From NCBI GenBank assembly GCA_012931725.1, contig CM022949.1:61132106-61196105 (forward strand): a stretch of DNA of 64,000 bases, given 5' to 3'. The translations under genes were made by a program, and so were the position numbers. Below the pieces are notes generated by a model that was not told where the DNA came from, did not search any database, and was given only the letters and a program-made list of their open reading frames with translations. Positions 11,221 through 22,136 of this stretch are shown in pieces; the stretch's first letter is position 1, and the number at the start of each line of letters is the position of its first letter. This stretch comes from Litsea cubeba (lineage: Eukaryota > Streptophyta > Magnoliopsida > Laurales > Lauraceae).

Positions 11221-13179
11221 GAAGAAAAGAAAAATGGCTCAATCCCCTAAGAAGAAAAGTCACCAACCTCTAAAGACTAATCACCAACCTAAGCTAAATT
11301 TAGTCAAATCTAAACACCATGGTGATAAGTCTAAAGTGAAATCTATCAAGTCAAATCTCCTATAGTTGGTGAGACATTTAAGTTAGACCTCAAAGTCCAA
11401 CCATCTCAAGACCTTAGGTGGATTCCTAAAGTTATATACTTAGACAAACCTTAAGGCCTTGCACCTTCTTGACCAACCTTTCCTTAATAGGTAAATCATT
11501 TTGTTGGTCATATTGCATATGCATTTTTGTTCTTTCATAGTTACATTTCTTAAAATGCATTGTTTCTTTATGATCAATTGATTTTGTTTTCATGTACCTC
11601 TCTAGTTACATATCATGGTTTTCAAAATCATTTGATTATAATTTCTCATGTTAGATTTGTTTTTTACTCTCAAATAGTTATATCTTGCATTGCATTTCTA
11701 TACATGTTCAATTGATTATGATTTCAAAAGCTTTTATAGCTAGATTTTTCATAATGAATTGATGTTGCAAATTCATTTGTATGTATGGCATAGTAAGATT
11801 ATTTTGAAAAACAAATGATTTAAAATAATTTAGTTTTTCCATAGATTTCTAAGTTATATTTTCATATGGAAAATTATTGTTTTGAAAAACCAACTTGTAT
11901 GTGTTTCAAATAAGTTATATCTTTTTAAATGCAAGTTGAAAAAATGTTATCTTCAAAATCATCCTCTTTATGCTCATTGTTGGATTTTGTTTACTGAAAT
12001 GATTTGAAGATTGTATGAATGGAAATGCTTTAAAATATTTTTAGTTATAAACATCCAAGCATGTTCCTTGTTTTCATTTCCTCATGCATTTAGTTATTTA
12101 ATTTAAATGGAAATGAATTTTGTTATAGGCAATTTGCATCTTTTAGTTTCATTCTTTTTATATGCAAATGTCTATTAGTTTCTTGTATGGTTGTGATCTT
12201 ATTTACATTTGTAAAAACCATACTAGAACTCAAAAATCCATCATTTATGCTTTCTAGTTATATTATTTTTGAAATGGATGGTTATGATGTTGATTCATGT
12301 GTATTTTCTTAATGATGTCATTTTATACATGTTTCAACTTCATAGTAGTGTTCTTAATCATATAAACCTCTTTGAAATCCGTTCCTTGCATTTCATAGTT
12401 ATATCTATTGTTTGATGGATTTCTTAGCTAGATGTTGAATTCATAGACACTTTGAAAATTGCATGCTTTACAAAGTTATATCATTTTAATGCAATTTATG
12501 ATGTTCATCACTATGCTCTTTAGTTATATTATTACTAGTGATGAATATTCATTTTTTATGCTTTTTGGAATTTTGTGTTTGTCACATGCTTGCTCTTAAT
12601 CATGTTTCATATTCAATTGGCAATCAATTGGTATCATTTTCAATTAGTATCTATATCCAATTGGTATCATATCTTGAGTTTGTGATAGACCTTGTGTACA
12701 TTGGATTGAACTTCATAGTCATATGTCTTTTGTACCATGTTACATTCCATTAGCATCATAATGTATATGTTTGCCTCCTCTCATGCTCTTATAGGTAAAT
12801 ATCATGGCAACTATGTTTGTGTTCATAATTGGTTGGTTAATGGTCGAGGTAGGCTTCATGTTTGAACTTCATTTCACTCATCTTACACATCATAGTCATA
12901 TTTTATGATTGGATGAAATGATTTCAAAATATTCATAGCATATGATTTTCATAGTTATATTATTTTATGCTATGTTTAGTATATCCCAATGACCTTGCTC
13001 TTTATATTGGTAATTTGATCATATTGAGCTTTATAGTCAAATATTATTATTTGAATCTAATCCTTAAACTTGAAGTTAACCCTCAATTGGTTAAACCATC
13101 TTCTTCTTGTACCAAATAGTTATATTCTTGTCAAAAGTTTGACAAAAGGAGAAAATGGATTGAGGGGGAGTAAATCTTC
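11221..13179 (+). other. Non-coding internal region of element B, where pol would be
   Basis: A short remnant near 11410 reads DLRWIPKV, like the linker after the SIRE zinc knuckle. Beyond it there is only AT-rich sequence with no pol domains. The motif ATAGTTATAT and close variants recur irregularly (for example near 11676, 11850, 12256, 12399, 12474, 12521, 12947 and 13118), often 50-80 bp apart, which suggests a very decayed tandem array. A purine run GATTGAGGGGGAG at about 13159-13170 resembles a polypurine tract. Confidence 0.6.
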
Positions 13180-13692
13180 ATAGGTGTAAGACCCCGACTC
13201 GAGAGACCTCGATTAGAGTTAATTAAGTTGTGCTTTAGTTTTAAGTGTGTTTAGTGGTTTTTGGATTAGTTTGGGGATTAGAATAGCTTTTATAATAGCT
13301 TTGGGGAATTTGGAGAGCCTTTTTACTGGTGGGACCCTTTGGGGGTTCTTGTTACGAATTGTGTGAGACTTGGGGTTTACCGATGATTTCCAAAAATTGT
13401 ATTTTAATCCCATTGGACTTATCTTGTTAATCCCTACAACTTTCATGTTGGCATCGTTCCCATTCGAGAGCCCTAAACTTGACTTTTCGCAAATTGAGGG
13501 CAAAATGGTCTTTTTACCCAAAAACCTGGACACCAATTTTAATGTCACCAAAACATGCAAAATATATACTTTTTAGAAAATAGAAATTTCTCCGATCAAC
13601 TTTGTCTTCTTCGTCGAATTCGTTTGAAGCCCCGAAAACCATGTTTTGTGCCCGAGGAGTCTTTTAAGTTGTGGGCCCCAGTCCCACTTACT

Positions 13693-13699
13693 ATATAAG
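13693..13699 (+). promoter_or_regulatory. TATA box of element A LTR
   Basis: TATATAA in the sequence TTACTATATAAGGAGAGC, about 510 bp into the LTR. The same sequence is kept in the 3' LTR near 61187. Confidence 0.75.
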
Positions 13700-14408
13700 G
13701 AGAGCTCTTCTCCATTTCTCCTCTTGTTTGCTAAAACCCTAGAAGGAGAAGAAATTCCAGCCCTAAAGGTTTTTCCCCTTGTTCATCTTGCCTTCTTTCT
13801 CATAAATCACCACAAGAGCTTTGCGAAATCAAGAATGGACCTTGAAATCTTCTTCCTCATCTCAAGGGTTTCATCTTGACACCATTTTTGAAGAAAACCG
13901 CCCACTCCAAGACTTCCTTTGGACAACACCTTGCTTTTTGAAGAACTTTCTTGTAAGTGGTCTTCCTAAAAGTTTTAGAATCTTGCTTGTCTAGCCCTAG
14001 GGAAGCTCCATTTCAATTATTGGAAGATTTCGTTTTGTTTTGCTTGGATTTTGATATTCTAGGGTTGGATTTGGGGGTTTTTGTATAGGTGTTTGATTGT
14101 GGGCTTAAGAGGTGATTAGAGCTCAATTTGATTTGCATTGGACCCCAAGGCAAGTGGATGAAATGATTCTCATATGTTTATCATGTTTTATGCAAAATTT
14201 TGATTTATCTTCATTGATAGTTTTAAATGGTTTAATATGTTTGATAGTTTGATTTTATGGATTTTGAATGATGATTTGATGAGTTGAGCAGGTCAAGTAA
14301 GGGCCCAAATATTCATGGAGTTGTGTTGGGAAGAAGGGAAAAGAAAGGAAATGGATAGGGATTGGACATAAGAGGAATCCAACCATTTAGGCTGAGATTC
14401 GCCATTGT

Positions 14409-14551
14409 CCGATCGATCGGACTGTGGGCATTACAGGGCCGATCGATCGGACTGTAAATAACTGAGCGTATTTCCGGACAGATCGATCGGCCAATGGGTA
14501 CGATCGATCAGACTGTAAATAACTGAGAGCATTTCAGGACCGATCGATCGG
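14409..14551. repeat. Palindrome cluster in element A 5' LTR (core CCGATCGATCGG)
   Basis: Five GATCGATC sites occur at 14409, 14439, 14481, 14501 and 14540, two of them on either side of GACTGTAAATAACTGAG spacers. Three are perfect 12-bp CCGATCGATCGG. The 3' LTR has six sites at 61582-61744. The copy number therefore differs between the LTRs of one element. Confidence 0.88.
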
Positions 14552-15639
14552 ACTGAAATGAGAAGAACTGCAAAAATGGGGATTGTTGGACCGTTCTCCA
14601 GACCCACTTCAAGCCCATATTCAAGTCCAATTCAGCTCTATCCCTTCTCTTCTTATTTGAAGCCATTAAACCTGTAGCGATGCATAGAAGCCTATGAAAG
14701 AGTTAGGTAAAATGGTGATATGATGTAGTGGGGAGGTGTTGTTTGGAGCCCAATACTATGTAAGGACTTGTAAGGTGTTGTATGAAGTCCGGAGGAAGGA
14801 GAAACCTCATCATGGAGAGTCCATGAGGTTTTCTAGATTGGCCAATGTGTATAAGGACCCGGAATGTCCCTAACTCTTAAAGAGTACCAAAATTTCATCA
14901 TAACCGACATACGGGACCCTATTCATACTGATTCAATTCTGGGAACCTCAGTGTTTAGCTCGTAAATTTATGAGGATCCACTCGTATTTGATTTTTAACT
15001 GAATTTTTTTACTCATGGAATCCAATCCATGATATTTGAGTATACTTGACCCGAGGGCATTGTTTTACCATATTGTTAATTTATTTAGACCCGTCCCGAC
15101 ATTTATGCGTTTTATACCTATGGGTACCCCACCCCGTTATGAGTATTTATTTGTTTTGATTTCCGCATGTTACCTATGAGTCGGCACCACTAAGCTTGGA
15201 TAACCTTATCGGTTTGATCCACCGGTTTGGATATCCCCCTTCTGTTATACCAGCTGCAGCATGGTTCCCGCCTCGCACCAATATATATACCCGGTTCACT
15301 ACCGTGGTCCCGCAGAGTATTATATGTATTTATTATATAAAATCGTTGATTCTCCTCACCTCGTGTGACTGAGGTCAACGTCATTGATTCTCCTCACCTC
15401 ATGTGACTGAGGTCAATGTCCCGATGTGCTCTTATCACTTTTGTGAGAGAGGATTTAGCTTTGTGTGGTTGCCACCTTGTTAGTCCCGAATCCTTGATAC
15501 CTTACATGTTTTATTTGCATATGTACCTCTTTTAAATGATGCATACTTCTTTTATGAAATTCATTATTTATCTAGGTTCTACTATGTTTCTAAAGGCATC
15601 ATTGTTTTGAATTATTGTTATATCTTTTCACCCACCTGC

Positions 15640-15655
15640 CAGACCGTCGTGTCTG
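15640..15655. repeat. Conserved short hairpin CAGAC/GTCTG in Tekay-type LTRs
   Basis: CAGACCGTCGTGTCTG forms a 5-bp stem (CAGAC with GTCTG) and 6-base loop. The same 16 bases, in matching orientation, are present in solo LTR1 (3549-3564), D (42821-42836) and E (33702-33717), with one change in the left LTR of D (33040-33055) and one in the 3' LTR of A. The surrounding sequence is much less conserved. Confidence 0.75.
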
Positions 15656-15670
15656 ATCCATTTATTTTGG

Positions 15671-15769
15671 TACTCAGGTCCCGAGCTTTTTGCCATCGAG
15701 GAGGAGCCTGAGGAGGCGGTCGGCGAACCGCAGCGTGTGATAGAGTGGCAAGCCGATGATGTCATGTAG
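15671..15769 (+). other. Short reading frame near the end of A and F LTRs, ending DDV(M/F)-stop
   Basis: An acceptor-like CTCAG/GT is followed by an open frame of about 32 codons whose product contains EEEPEEAVGEPQRVIEW and ends QADDVM, then TAG. The 3' LTR of A keeps it open (62832-62930) with few changes. Solo LTR F has a related frame (49891-49986) with EEEEPPHNVAEWTPDDVF before TAG. There is no start codon within the frame itself, so it would need splicing or an upstream start. Whether it is translated is unknown. Confidence 0.45.
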
Positions 15770-16230
15770 ACATTCGTTCGGGCTTTGAGGACGACATTTT
15801 GGGAACTTGTGATAGCATCTTTTGGGTTTTGTTGGTTGTATGGTCTTTGTTGACCATTATTTTGGGGAAATTAATCAACTGATCTTTTGTATATACCATG
15901 AACTTTACTTTTGGGAAATATGCTTAGGATCATTGCTCATTCTGATATCTTGTCGTGTCAAATATGAATCAGTCTTATTTTTGGAATGGAATAGCATTAA
16001 TATGATTTGCTACATGCTTCCACAATTTCAAATACTTGTTGGATATATTTATATATGAGATGTTGTGTAAAAATAATCCTCAATCCGGAACCCTATGGGA
16101 AATCACGTGCACGGATAAATATCCTCTTAACTCCGTGTGCGGTTTAGCCAAAGAGATGCACGTGGCGCGGCATCAACAGGTCCCGATCCCGGACTTGGAT
16201 CCCTAACCCGGTCCGGGGTCACGACAGGAC

Positions 16231-16242
16231 TGGTATCAGAGC
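16231..16242 (+). other. Primer binding site of element A (tRNA-Met type)
   Basis: TGGTATCAGAGC starts four bases after the LTR end (GACA, then GGAC). It is complementary to initiator tRNA-Met, as expected for chromoviruses. Confidence 0.93.
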
Positions 16243-16393
16243 GGGACATGTTTCAGGCAATTAAAAGAAACTAGAAATCGATCTTAAGTACGTGGCGAGG
16301 ATTCATTAGACTCTCGTTAGATAGAATCATGTGAGCAATGTGTGACCACCCTGTACTTGATTTATATGTGCTAACAAATTTTTTTGCAACATT

Positions 16394-17800
16394 ATGCCAC
16401 CTCGCAAATGAGCAGCAAACAGTAACCACATTGCTAGTAACAGTGAGAATACAGGGCCTATTGCAGAGGATACACAGGATAACAATATGCAGAACCAATT
16501 CCAATAGATGATGCAGGCCATGTTAGACTAGCAACGTTGGGCCAATGAGAACCAGGCTAGACTCCAAGCACAAGCACATGAGACGCAGACCAGATTACAA
16601 GAAAAGATGCTTAAGAAAGACGAGGATCATGCTAGTGAAATGGCTCAAATGTAAGCACAGTTGTTAGGTGTGCTAGAGAGGATACCAGAACCAATCCCAG
16701 TTGCACCACCAAGACCGGTCAACAATAGAGGGAATGATCCTAATGTGTTGTACGAACGGTTCAGGAAGAGAGGACCGAAGGAGTTCTTGGGAACAGAGGA
16801 CCCAATGGCAACAGATGACTGGCTTGAGCACACGAAGAATATATTCAAAATCTTCACATGTACGGGTGTAGAACGAGTGCAGCTCGCAGCTTTTATGTTC
16901 ACGAGCTTACCAGATATATGGTGGAAGACCATCAGGGCAGAATACAGGATAATGGCTGATGAAGAAGCTTGGGCTAACTTCAAGAGACAATTTGGAGATA
17001 AATATGTACCTACCCATGTCAAGATGTAAAAGGCAGCAGAATTTCAGCAACTTGTGCAAGGGAACATGACAGTCCTCGAATACCTCACCAAATTCGAGAG
17101 ATTGTCTAGGTATGCACCAGAGTTGGTGGACACGGTGGAAAAGAAGATAACTAAGTTCCTTGAAGGGCTTCACCCAATCATTGAAAGAGATGCTACCGAG
17201 GTTGTACCACCCGTCCCTTCGAAAAAGCTGTCAAAAGAGCATACAAGTTTGAGAACTTTCATAACAAGATCATCAAGAACCAAGGAAAGGGTCAAGGCCA
17301 CCAGCAGCAGAACTATCAGCAGAGGAACAATCAGAATAAGAGGCCAAGGCAAGAGCAGAACACGCAGAATCTAGTGGTTTGTATCCACTGTGGGAAAAAC
17401 CATGAGAGCACCAATTGTCGTTTTATTACGGGAGCATGTTTTAGATGTGGCTCTATGAACCACCAAATGAAGGATTGTCCAAGGCCAGATAGATAGAATA
17501 GGTAGCAACAAGGAGCACAGTGTCAGGCACCACGTCAAAATGCGTTAGTAGTCCAGAATCAGGCAAAGCCACTATAGCAACAGGCACCACAACAGCAGCG
17601 TAGGCCACAGCAGCTACAACAGGCCCGTCAGCAAGGGCAGAATCAGAATCAGAATCAGCATCCTCAGAATCAGAACAGGAATGCACAGCAAGGCAGGTAA
17701 CCATAAGGACAAAACAGGCCACAGCAGAGGGCACAACTTTATGCTGTTAATAGAGCTGATGCAGAGGCGGAAGGCAATGTAGTGGAAGGTACACTTCTTG
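16394..17800 (+). pseudogene. gag of element A (capsid and zinc knuckles), inactivated
   Basis: The frame opens MPPRK at 16394 but meets a stop at codon 6. The retrotransposon gag domain is clear between 16740 and 17190: RFRKRGPKEFLGTEDPMATD, DDWLEHTKNIFKIFTC, FTSLPDIWWKTIRAEY, then LEYLTKFERLSRYAPE. After a frameshift near 17220 the frame continues with a Gln/Asn-rich basic stretch. A degenerate knuckle CIHCGKNHESTNC and a full CCHC knuckle CFRCGSMNHQMKDC (near 17440) follow. At least seven internal stops are present, several where Gln CAG or CAA has become TAG or TAA. In life gag forms the particle and packages RNA. Confidence 0.88.
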
Positions 17801-17822
17801 TCTGTGGTTTTGAGCTAGGGTT

Positions 17823-19331
17823 TTGTTTGACCCTGGCTGTACTCACTCATTCCTATCTCCAAAATTTGCTAAGTTGAAAGATATGCATGCTAGAGAGTTG
17901 AGTTTCATTTTGACTGTGACTACCCCTTTAGGTAAGGAAGTTGTTTGTAGAACTTTTTACCCTAGTTGTCCAGTCATGATAGGAGAAGTAGTACTACCGG
18001 CAGATCTCATTTTATTAGAGATACAGGATTTCGATGTCATCCTAGGGATGGATTGGTTAGCAAGTTACTATGCTACTATGGATTGTTTCCATAAGACCCT
18101 AACTTTTAAGTTAGAGGAGACCCAAGCAGGGGTGTTGTTTCAGGGAGAGAGGAGTAGTCCTAGTGCAGGGTCTATTTCAGCGTTGAAGGCTGATAGACTT
18201 CTAAGAAGTGGCTGTGAGGCTTATTTGGCGTTTATCACGGAGGATAAACGGTCCCAAGGGGTGGAGGAGATCCCAATTGTTTGTGAGTTTCCGGATGTTT
18301 TCCCGGAGGAGATACTAGGATTGCCACCCATTAGAGAGATAGACTTCACTATTGAGTTGTTACCGGGGACCGCTCCGATATCTATTGCACCTTATAGAAT
18401 GGCTCCGGCAGAATTGGGAGAGTTGAAGATGCAATTGCAGGTAGTTTTGGACAAAGGTTTTGTGAGACCTAGTGTGTCACCGTGGGGAGCACCAGTTTTG
18501 TTTGTGAAGAAGAAAGATGGTTCTATGAGAATGTGTATGAAGATTGAACCAAGTGACCATAAAAAACAACTATCTATTGCCAAGGATAGATGAGTTGTTC
18601 GATAAGTTGCAAGGAGCTGCTTACTTTTCGAAGATTGATTTGAGATCAGGCTACCATCAGTTGAGAGTTAGAGATTCAGATGTACCAAAAACAGCTTTTC
18701 GGACAAGATATGGACACTATGTGTTTCTAGTGATGCCATTTGGTTTGACTAATGCACCGGCAATCTTCATGGCATTGATGAACAAGATATTTGCAGAGTA
18801 TTTGGATCAGTTTCTAGTAGTGTTTATTGATGATATTTTGGTGTATTCCAAGACCAAAGAAGAGCACGAAGAACATTTGAGGATAGCACTCCAGCTTTTG
18901 AGGGAAAACCAGTTGTTTGCAAAACTTAGTAAGTGCGAATTTTGGTTGGACCAAGTCACATTTTTGGGTCATATCATCTCGAAGGAAGGATTATCAGTGG
19001 ACCCATCCAAGATTGAGGCAGTTATGAATTGGGACAGACTGAAGAATGCATCAGAGATCAGGAGTTTTCTTGGATTGGCAGGGTATTACCGGAGGTTTGT
19101 GCAAGGATTTTCATCGATTGTGTCACCTTTGACGAAGTTGACAAGGAAAAACACACCATATGTTTGGACCGACAAGTGTGAAGCTTGTTTCCAAGAGCTG
19201 AAGAAGAGATTGACTACAGCTCCAGTTCTTACTTTGCCATCAGGGAGCGGCGGTTTCACCATTTTTACCGATGCTTCTAATATTGGACTTGGATGCGTGT
19301 TAATGCAAGATGGGAAGGTAGTTGCATATGG
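17823..19331 (+). pseudogene. pol of element A, first part: protease, reverse transcriptase, start of RNase H
   Basis: The protease has FDPGCTHSFLSPKF, with Pro where a Ser/Thr normally follows the catalytic Asp, and VILGMDWL. RT begins with EIDFTIELLPGTAPIS and YRMAPAELGELKMQL. A small deletion near 18541 removes most of the IDYRELN motif and shifts the frame. RT then continues with NNYLLPRIDELFDKLQGA, VMPFGLTNAPAIF, the catalytic FIDDILVYSK and FLGHIISKEG. RNase H starts with FTIFTDASNIGLGCVLMQD. The frame stops where element C is inserted (ATCCC, 19332-19336) and resumes at 58815. Confidence 0.93.
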
Positions 19332-19604
19332 ATCCCTGATGGACCGCGCTCCTGCTTAGTTCTACCGAGGTCGACGGACGTGGAAGTTCGTTGGGTCCGA
19401 CCCTTTCGTAACTGGGGGGCAAGGGCGTGCATCAACATTTCTTTTGTGTGGGTGTGCCAGATTTTCTATTTTTTACTTGGAATTGCAAGTGGTGATCCGG
19501 AGATCAACCTTCGCAAGTAAGAAAGAAATCAACTTCTTTCAAGTTTTCCATTGCACATATATTTAAGAAAAAAGACATTTTCTTGATTTGCCGTGAAAGG
19601 CGAT

Positions 19605-19664
19605 TTTTTGGCATTTATAGCCGATTTTGGCGTTTATAGCCGATTTTGGCGTTTATAGCCGATT
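19605..19664 (-). repeat. Tandem TTTATAGCCG units in LTR of C (3 copies; 4 in the other LTR)
   Basis: Plus-strand units GGCGTTTATAGCCGATTTT of 19-20 bp repeat three times here and four times at 56500-56582. They lie downstream of the LTR TATA, so probably in the transcribed part. Related GGCATTGATAGCCGGTTTT units form a larger array at 29726-29990 in the 3' region of the same element. Confidence 0.85.
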
Positions 19665-20153
19665 TACAATCCTTATCAATAATGAAAGACAAGAGTTGTG
19701 ATTTTTGTCTCTTTTAAAAAAATACAAACTACAATGAAAAGTAAGAAAAAGAGGATCTAACTTCTTAGGTGATTGTGGAGGACCCGTTCAGATTGACGGT
19801 CGCAAGCCATATGTGGTTCGCCATCATCCATGCAGATGAGAATAGAGGATGCTATTGATTCGCTTGGCTTGGCTATAACCTCAGGTTCTTAGAGGACAAA
19901 GACCAAAAGGAGGTCCTATGTCCAATAAAAAGCCGAGTAGACGGGCTGAAAAGCCATGTCTAAGCCATTTGGAGGCAGAAGGAGAAGGCAAGGACCTTGG
20001 GGGGTACCCCCCAAGGGACTTTTGTCACCTTGTAGCGGTGGTCGGTGTACAACTTCCGTAGAGTTTTCTCTCTTTCTTTTTCTGGATTTCTGTGCTTTTT
20101 TCTGATCTGGGATCTGTCTTCTTTTTCCGATCTGGATTTCTTTGGAATGCTCT

Positions 20154-20165
20154 CCTATTTATAGG
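20154..20165 (-). promoter_or_regulatory. TATA box of element C LTR
   Basis: CCTATAAATAGG on minus, about 1.74 kb into the LTR. The same sequence is kept in the 5' LTR near 57069-57080, the one that would drive the genomic RNA. Confidence 0.75.
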
Positions 20166-20814
20166 CTTTTAGGTAGCCATTTAGGAGGGTTTATGAGCCT
20201 TAATTGTCATAAAGCTACATAAAGGGAGGAGTTACAAGATTGAATTCTTTATTTTGTAACTCCTTTTTCTTGGCTTCTGATTGGCCGGAGGAGATTGAGG
20301 GCATTTAATCGCCTTTAATCGCCATGATGGGAGGAGTTTCATGGGTTAAATGCCATGAATCTCTTGACTTGTAACTCCCGGATGCTTGCTTTTGATTGGT
20401 CCGTCCAAAGAAATGGATTAATGACTGTAATAAAGCTAGTCAATTAATCGCATTAAGTGGTCGTTGAGCAGTTGAAGAGTCGTGGGCTGTGCCGCGTCTT
20501 TTGGGATTCTTCTGGCGATGATCATCGATGGATCTTCTTGCAGATCGACATCGGATGACCATATAACTTCAGGTGTTGGTTGCCAACAACGGATCGGTGC
20601 CATCTGTCCTGTCGATTTCTCGATCGGTCGGGTAGGAAGCACACTCTTTTTTGGTTGACCGGGTGGCGATCAATGTTGTTTTCGAAACTCTTGATGTTTA
20701 ACCCATGTTTTTTACGGATGTCAGAGGATTTGGTGTCTCAAAAGTATGAATTTTGGAAAATACCAGAGGCCGAACGCTTCGAATCGTGAAAAAACGGCGA
20801 GAAATGGGGTTTCC

Positions 20815-20900
20815 GGGGCCCACCGGGCGATCCCGGGTCCCAGGGTCACTGGCGACCCTGGGCCAGGGTCGCAGGGGCGACCCTGGGGGGTTTTTTCCCC
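20815..20900. repeat. GC-rich hairpin segment in U3 of C left LTR
   Basis: GGCGACCCTGGGCCAGGGTCGC is a near-perfect inverted repeat (arms GCGACCCTGG and CCAGGGTCGC), with further CCAGGGTC and GCGACCCTGG copies around it. In the right LTR (57735-57795) the same place holds a shorter, different arrangement. It lies about 0.7 kb upstream of the minus-strand TATA. Confidence 0.7.
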
Positions 20901-21908
20901 TTTTGTCCCGTTTTGTGTCCGTTTTTGCTGTTTTTCGATTCTTTTTTTCTTCTGTATTTTTCCTTGACATTTTTGATCATTTATTGGCCTGATTCTCCTG
21001 TAGAAAACCTGATGAGAATCCTTGCATTTTATTTTGCAAAGTTTCCAATTTTCCGAGAAAGCCGAAGACTTTGTCGCGCAGAGCTGCCAATTTTCCGTCA
21101 GAAGCTGAAACTGGGTCAAACGATGTTGGAATGACCTGAATTTTGGGGTGAAGCCTGCTGAGCAATAATAAGACCAACCATAGGCTTTTTTTTTTAGTTT
21201 TGAAGCCGTTTGGGGCCCTATCACCAGTAGACTTGCTTTTGTCGCGATGAAGATGTCGCAGCTTGATGTGCGGTCAACCGATGTCCGATTGACTTGAAAT
21301 TTGACAGGGAACCTATTGGAGTCATTTTAAGATGATCTATAGGCTCTGTCTTAGAAACCATGGTCCCGAGGAGCTTCGTCGCCGGGAGGCCTAATTTGGC
21401 TTCCGAGAGTCAAAGTATGGTCAAATGTTGTCGAAATGACCTGTAATTTGACGTGAAGCCCTTTGTAAGCATTTTGAAGCCGTCCATGTGCTCTATCTGA
21501 TGAGTGATGGCCTCGGTGGTTCTCGCCGCAGAGGGGCTTGATTTAGCTGTTTGAGGGTTGATATAGGGTCAAACGTTGTCGGTTTGACTCGGAACTTGAC
21601 GTGGAGCCTTTTGGATATATTTTGAGACCATCCATCGGCTCTGATCGAAGATTTGGTGTCTCCGATGCTTTCGCCGCTGGGAGCTCCTTTTCAGCTGCCG
21701 GAGAAGCGAAGTTAGGCCAAATGATTTTGAAATGGCCTGAAACTTCTTGTGTACTCCTCTTTTGGCTGTCTTGAAGGATCTTGCAGTTTTTGTTTGATTC
21801 TGACAAGATTTGATTTTTTGGAGGTAGCATTGCATATTTATGGAAGGTTGCGACTTCATGTTGCTCTTTGGATCTTGAATAGGCAAAGTGATATTTTTGG
21901 TGTCAACA

Positions 21909-21920
21909 AATGCCCCCTCG
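21909..21920 (-). other. Polypurine tract of element C
   Basis: On minus, CGAGGGGGCATT directly precedes the 3' LTR start TGTTGACA. This fixes the orientation of element C as minus. Confidence 0.8.
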
Positions 21921-22136
21921 AGGTACAGCGATGAGTTGCTTAACTTTTGTAGTCGATGTGCCTCGAAGAGATTTGTGAAGGAGAGCTTGTGACTTGATCA
22001 AGAGTCTTTGAGCAGTCTTTCTTTTTGGTATTTGTAGCCTTTTGAGCTTCCAGGGGAATTTTATGGTAGTGAAAGGGATCACGTACCATCTCAAGGCAAA
22101 GTTTTGAAGATGACATCAGGGATGTGGATTTGGGTT

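Larger units (their letters stand above)
13185..16226 (+). repeat. 5' LTR of element A (3,042 bp)
   Basis: It begins TGTAAGACCCCGAC and ends GGGGTCACGACA. It holds a TATA box at 13693-13699, a GATCGATC palindrome cluster at 14409-14551, the conserved hairpin at 15640-15655 and a short reading frame at 15671-15769. A 38-bp direct duplication with TGATTCTCCTCACCTC lies at about 15346-15418 and is single in the 3' LTR. Positions 13771-14090 (320 bp) are absent from the 3' LTR, with AGGT at both breakpoints. Confidence 0.95.
19337..21908 (-). repeat. 3' LTR of element C (2,572 bp)
   Basis: On minus it starts TGTTGACACCAAAA and ends GCGGTCCATCA. It contains a minus-strand TATA box at 20154-20165, a GC-rich hairpin region at 20815-20900, and three tandem TTTATAGCCGATTTTGGCG units at 19605-19664. 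The right LTR is collinear, with small indels throughout. Confidence 0.93.

Noticed and set aside
20721..21224. 167-codon minus-strand frame in LTR of C
   Set aside because: It lies in U3 and is not kept intact in the other LTR of the same element.
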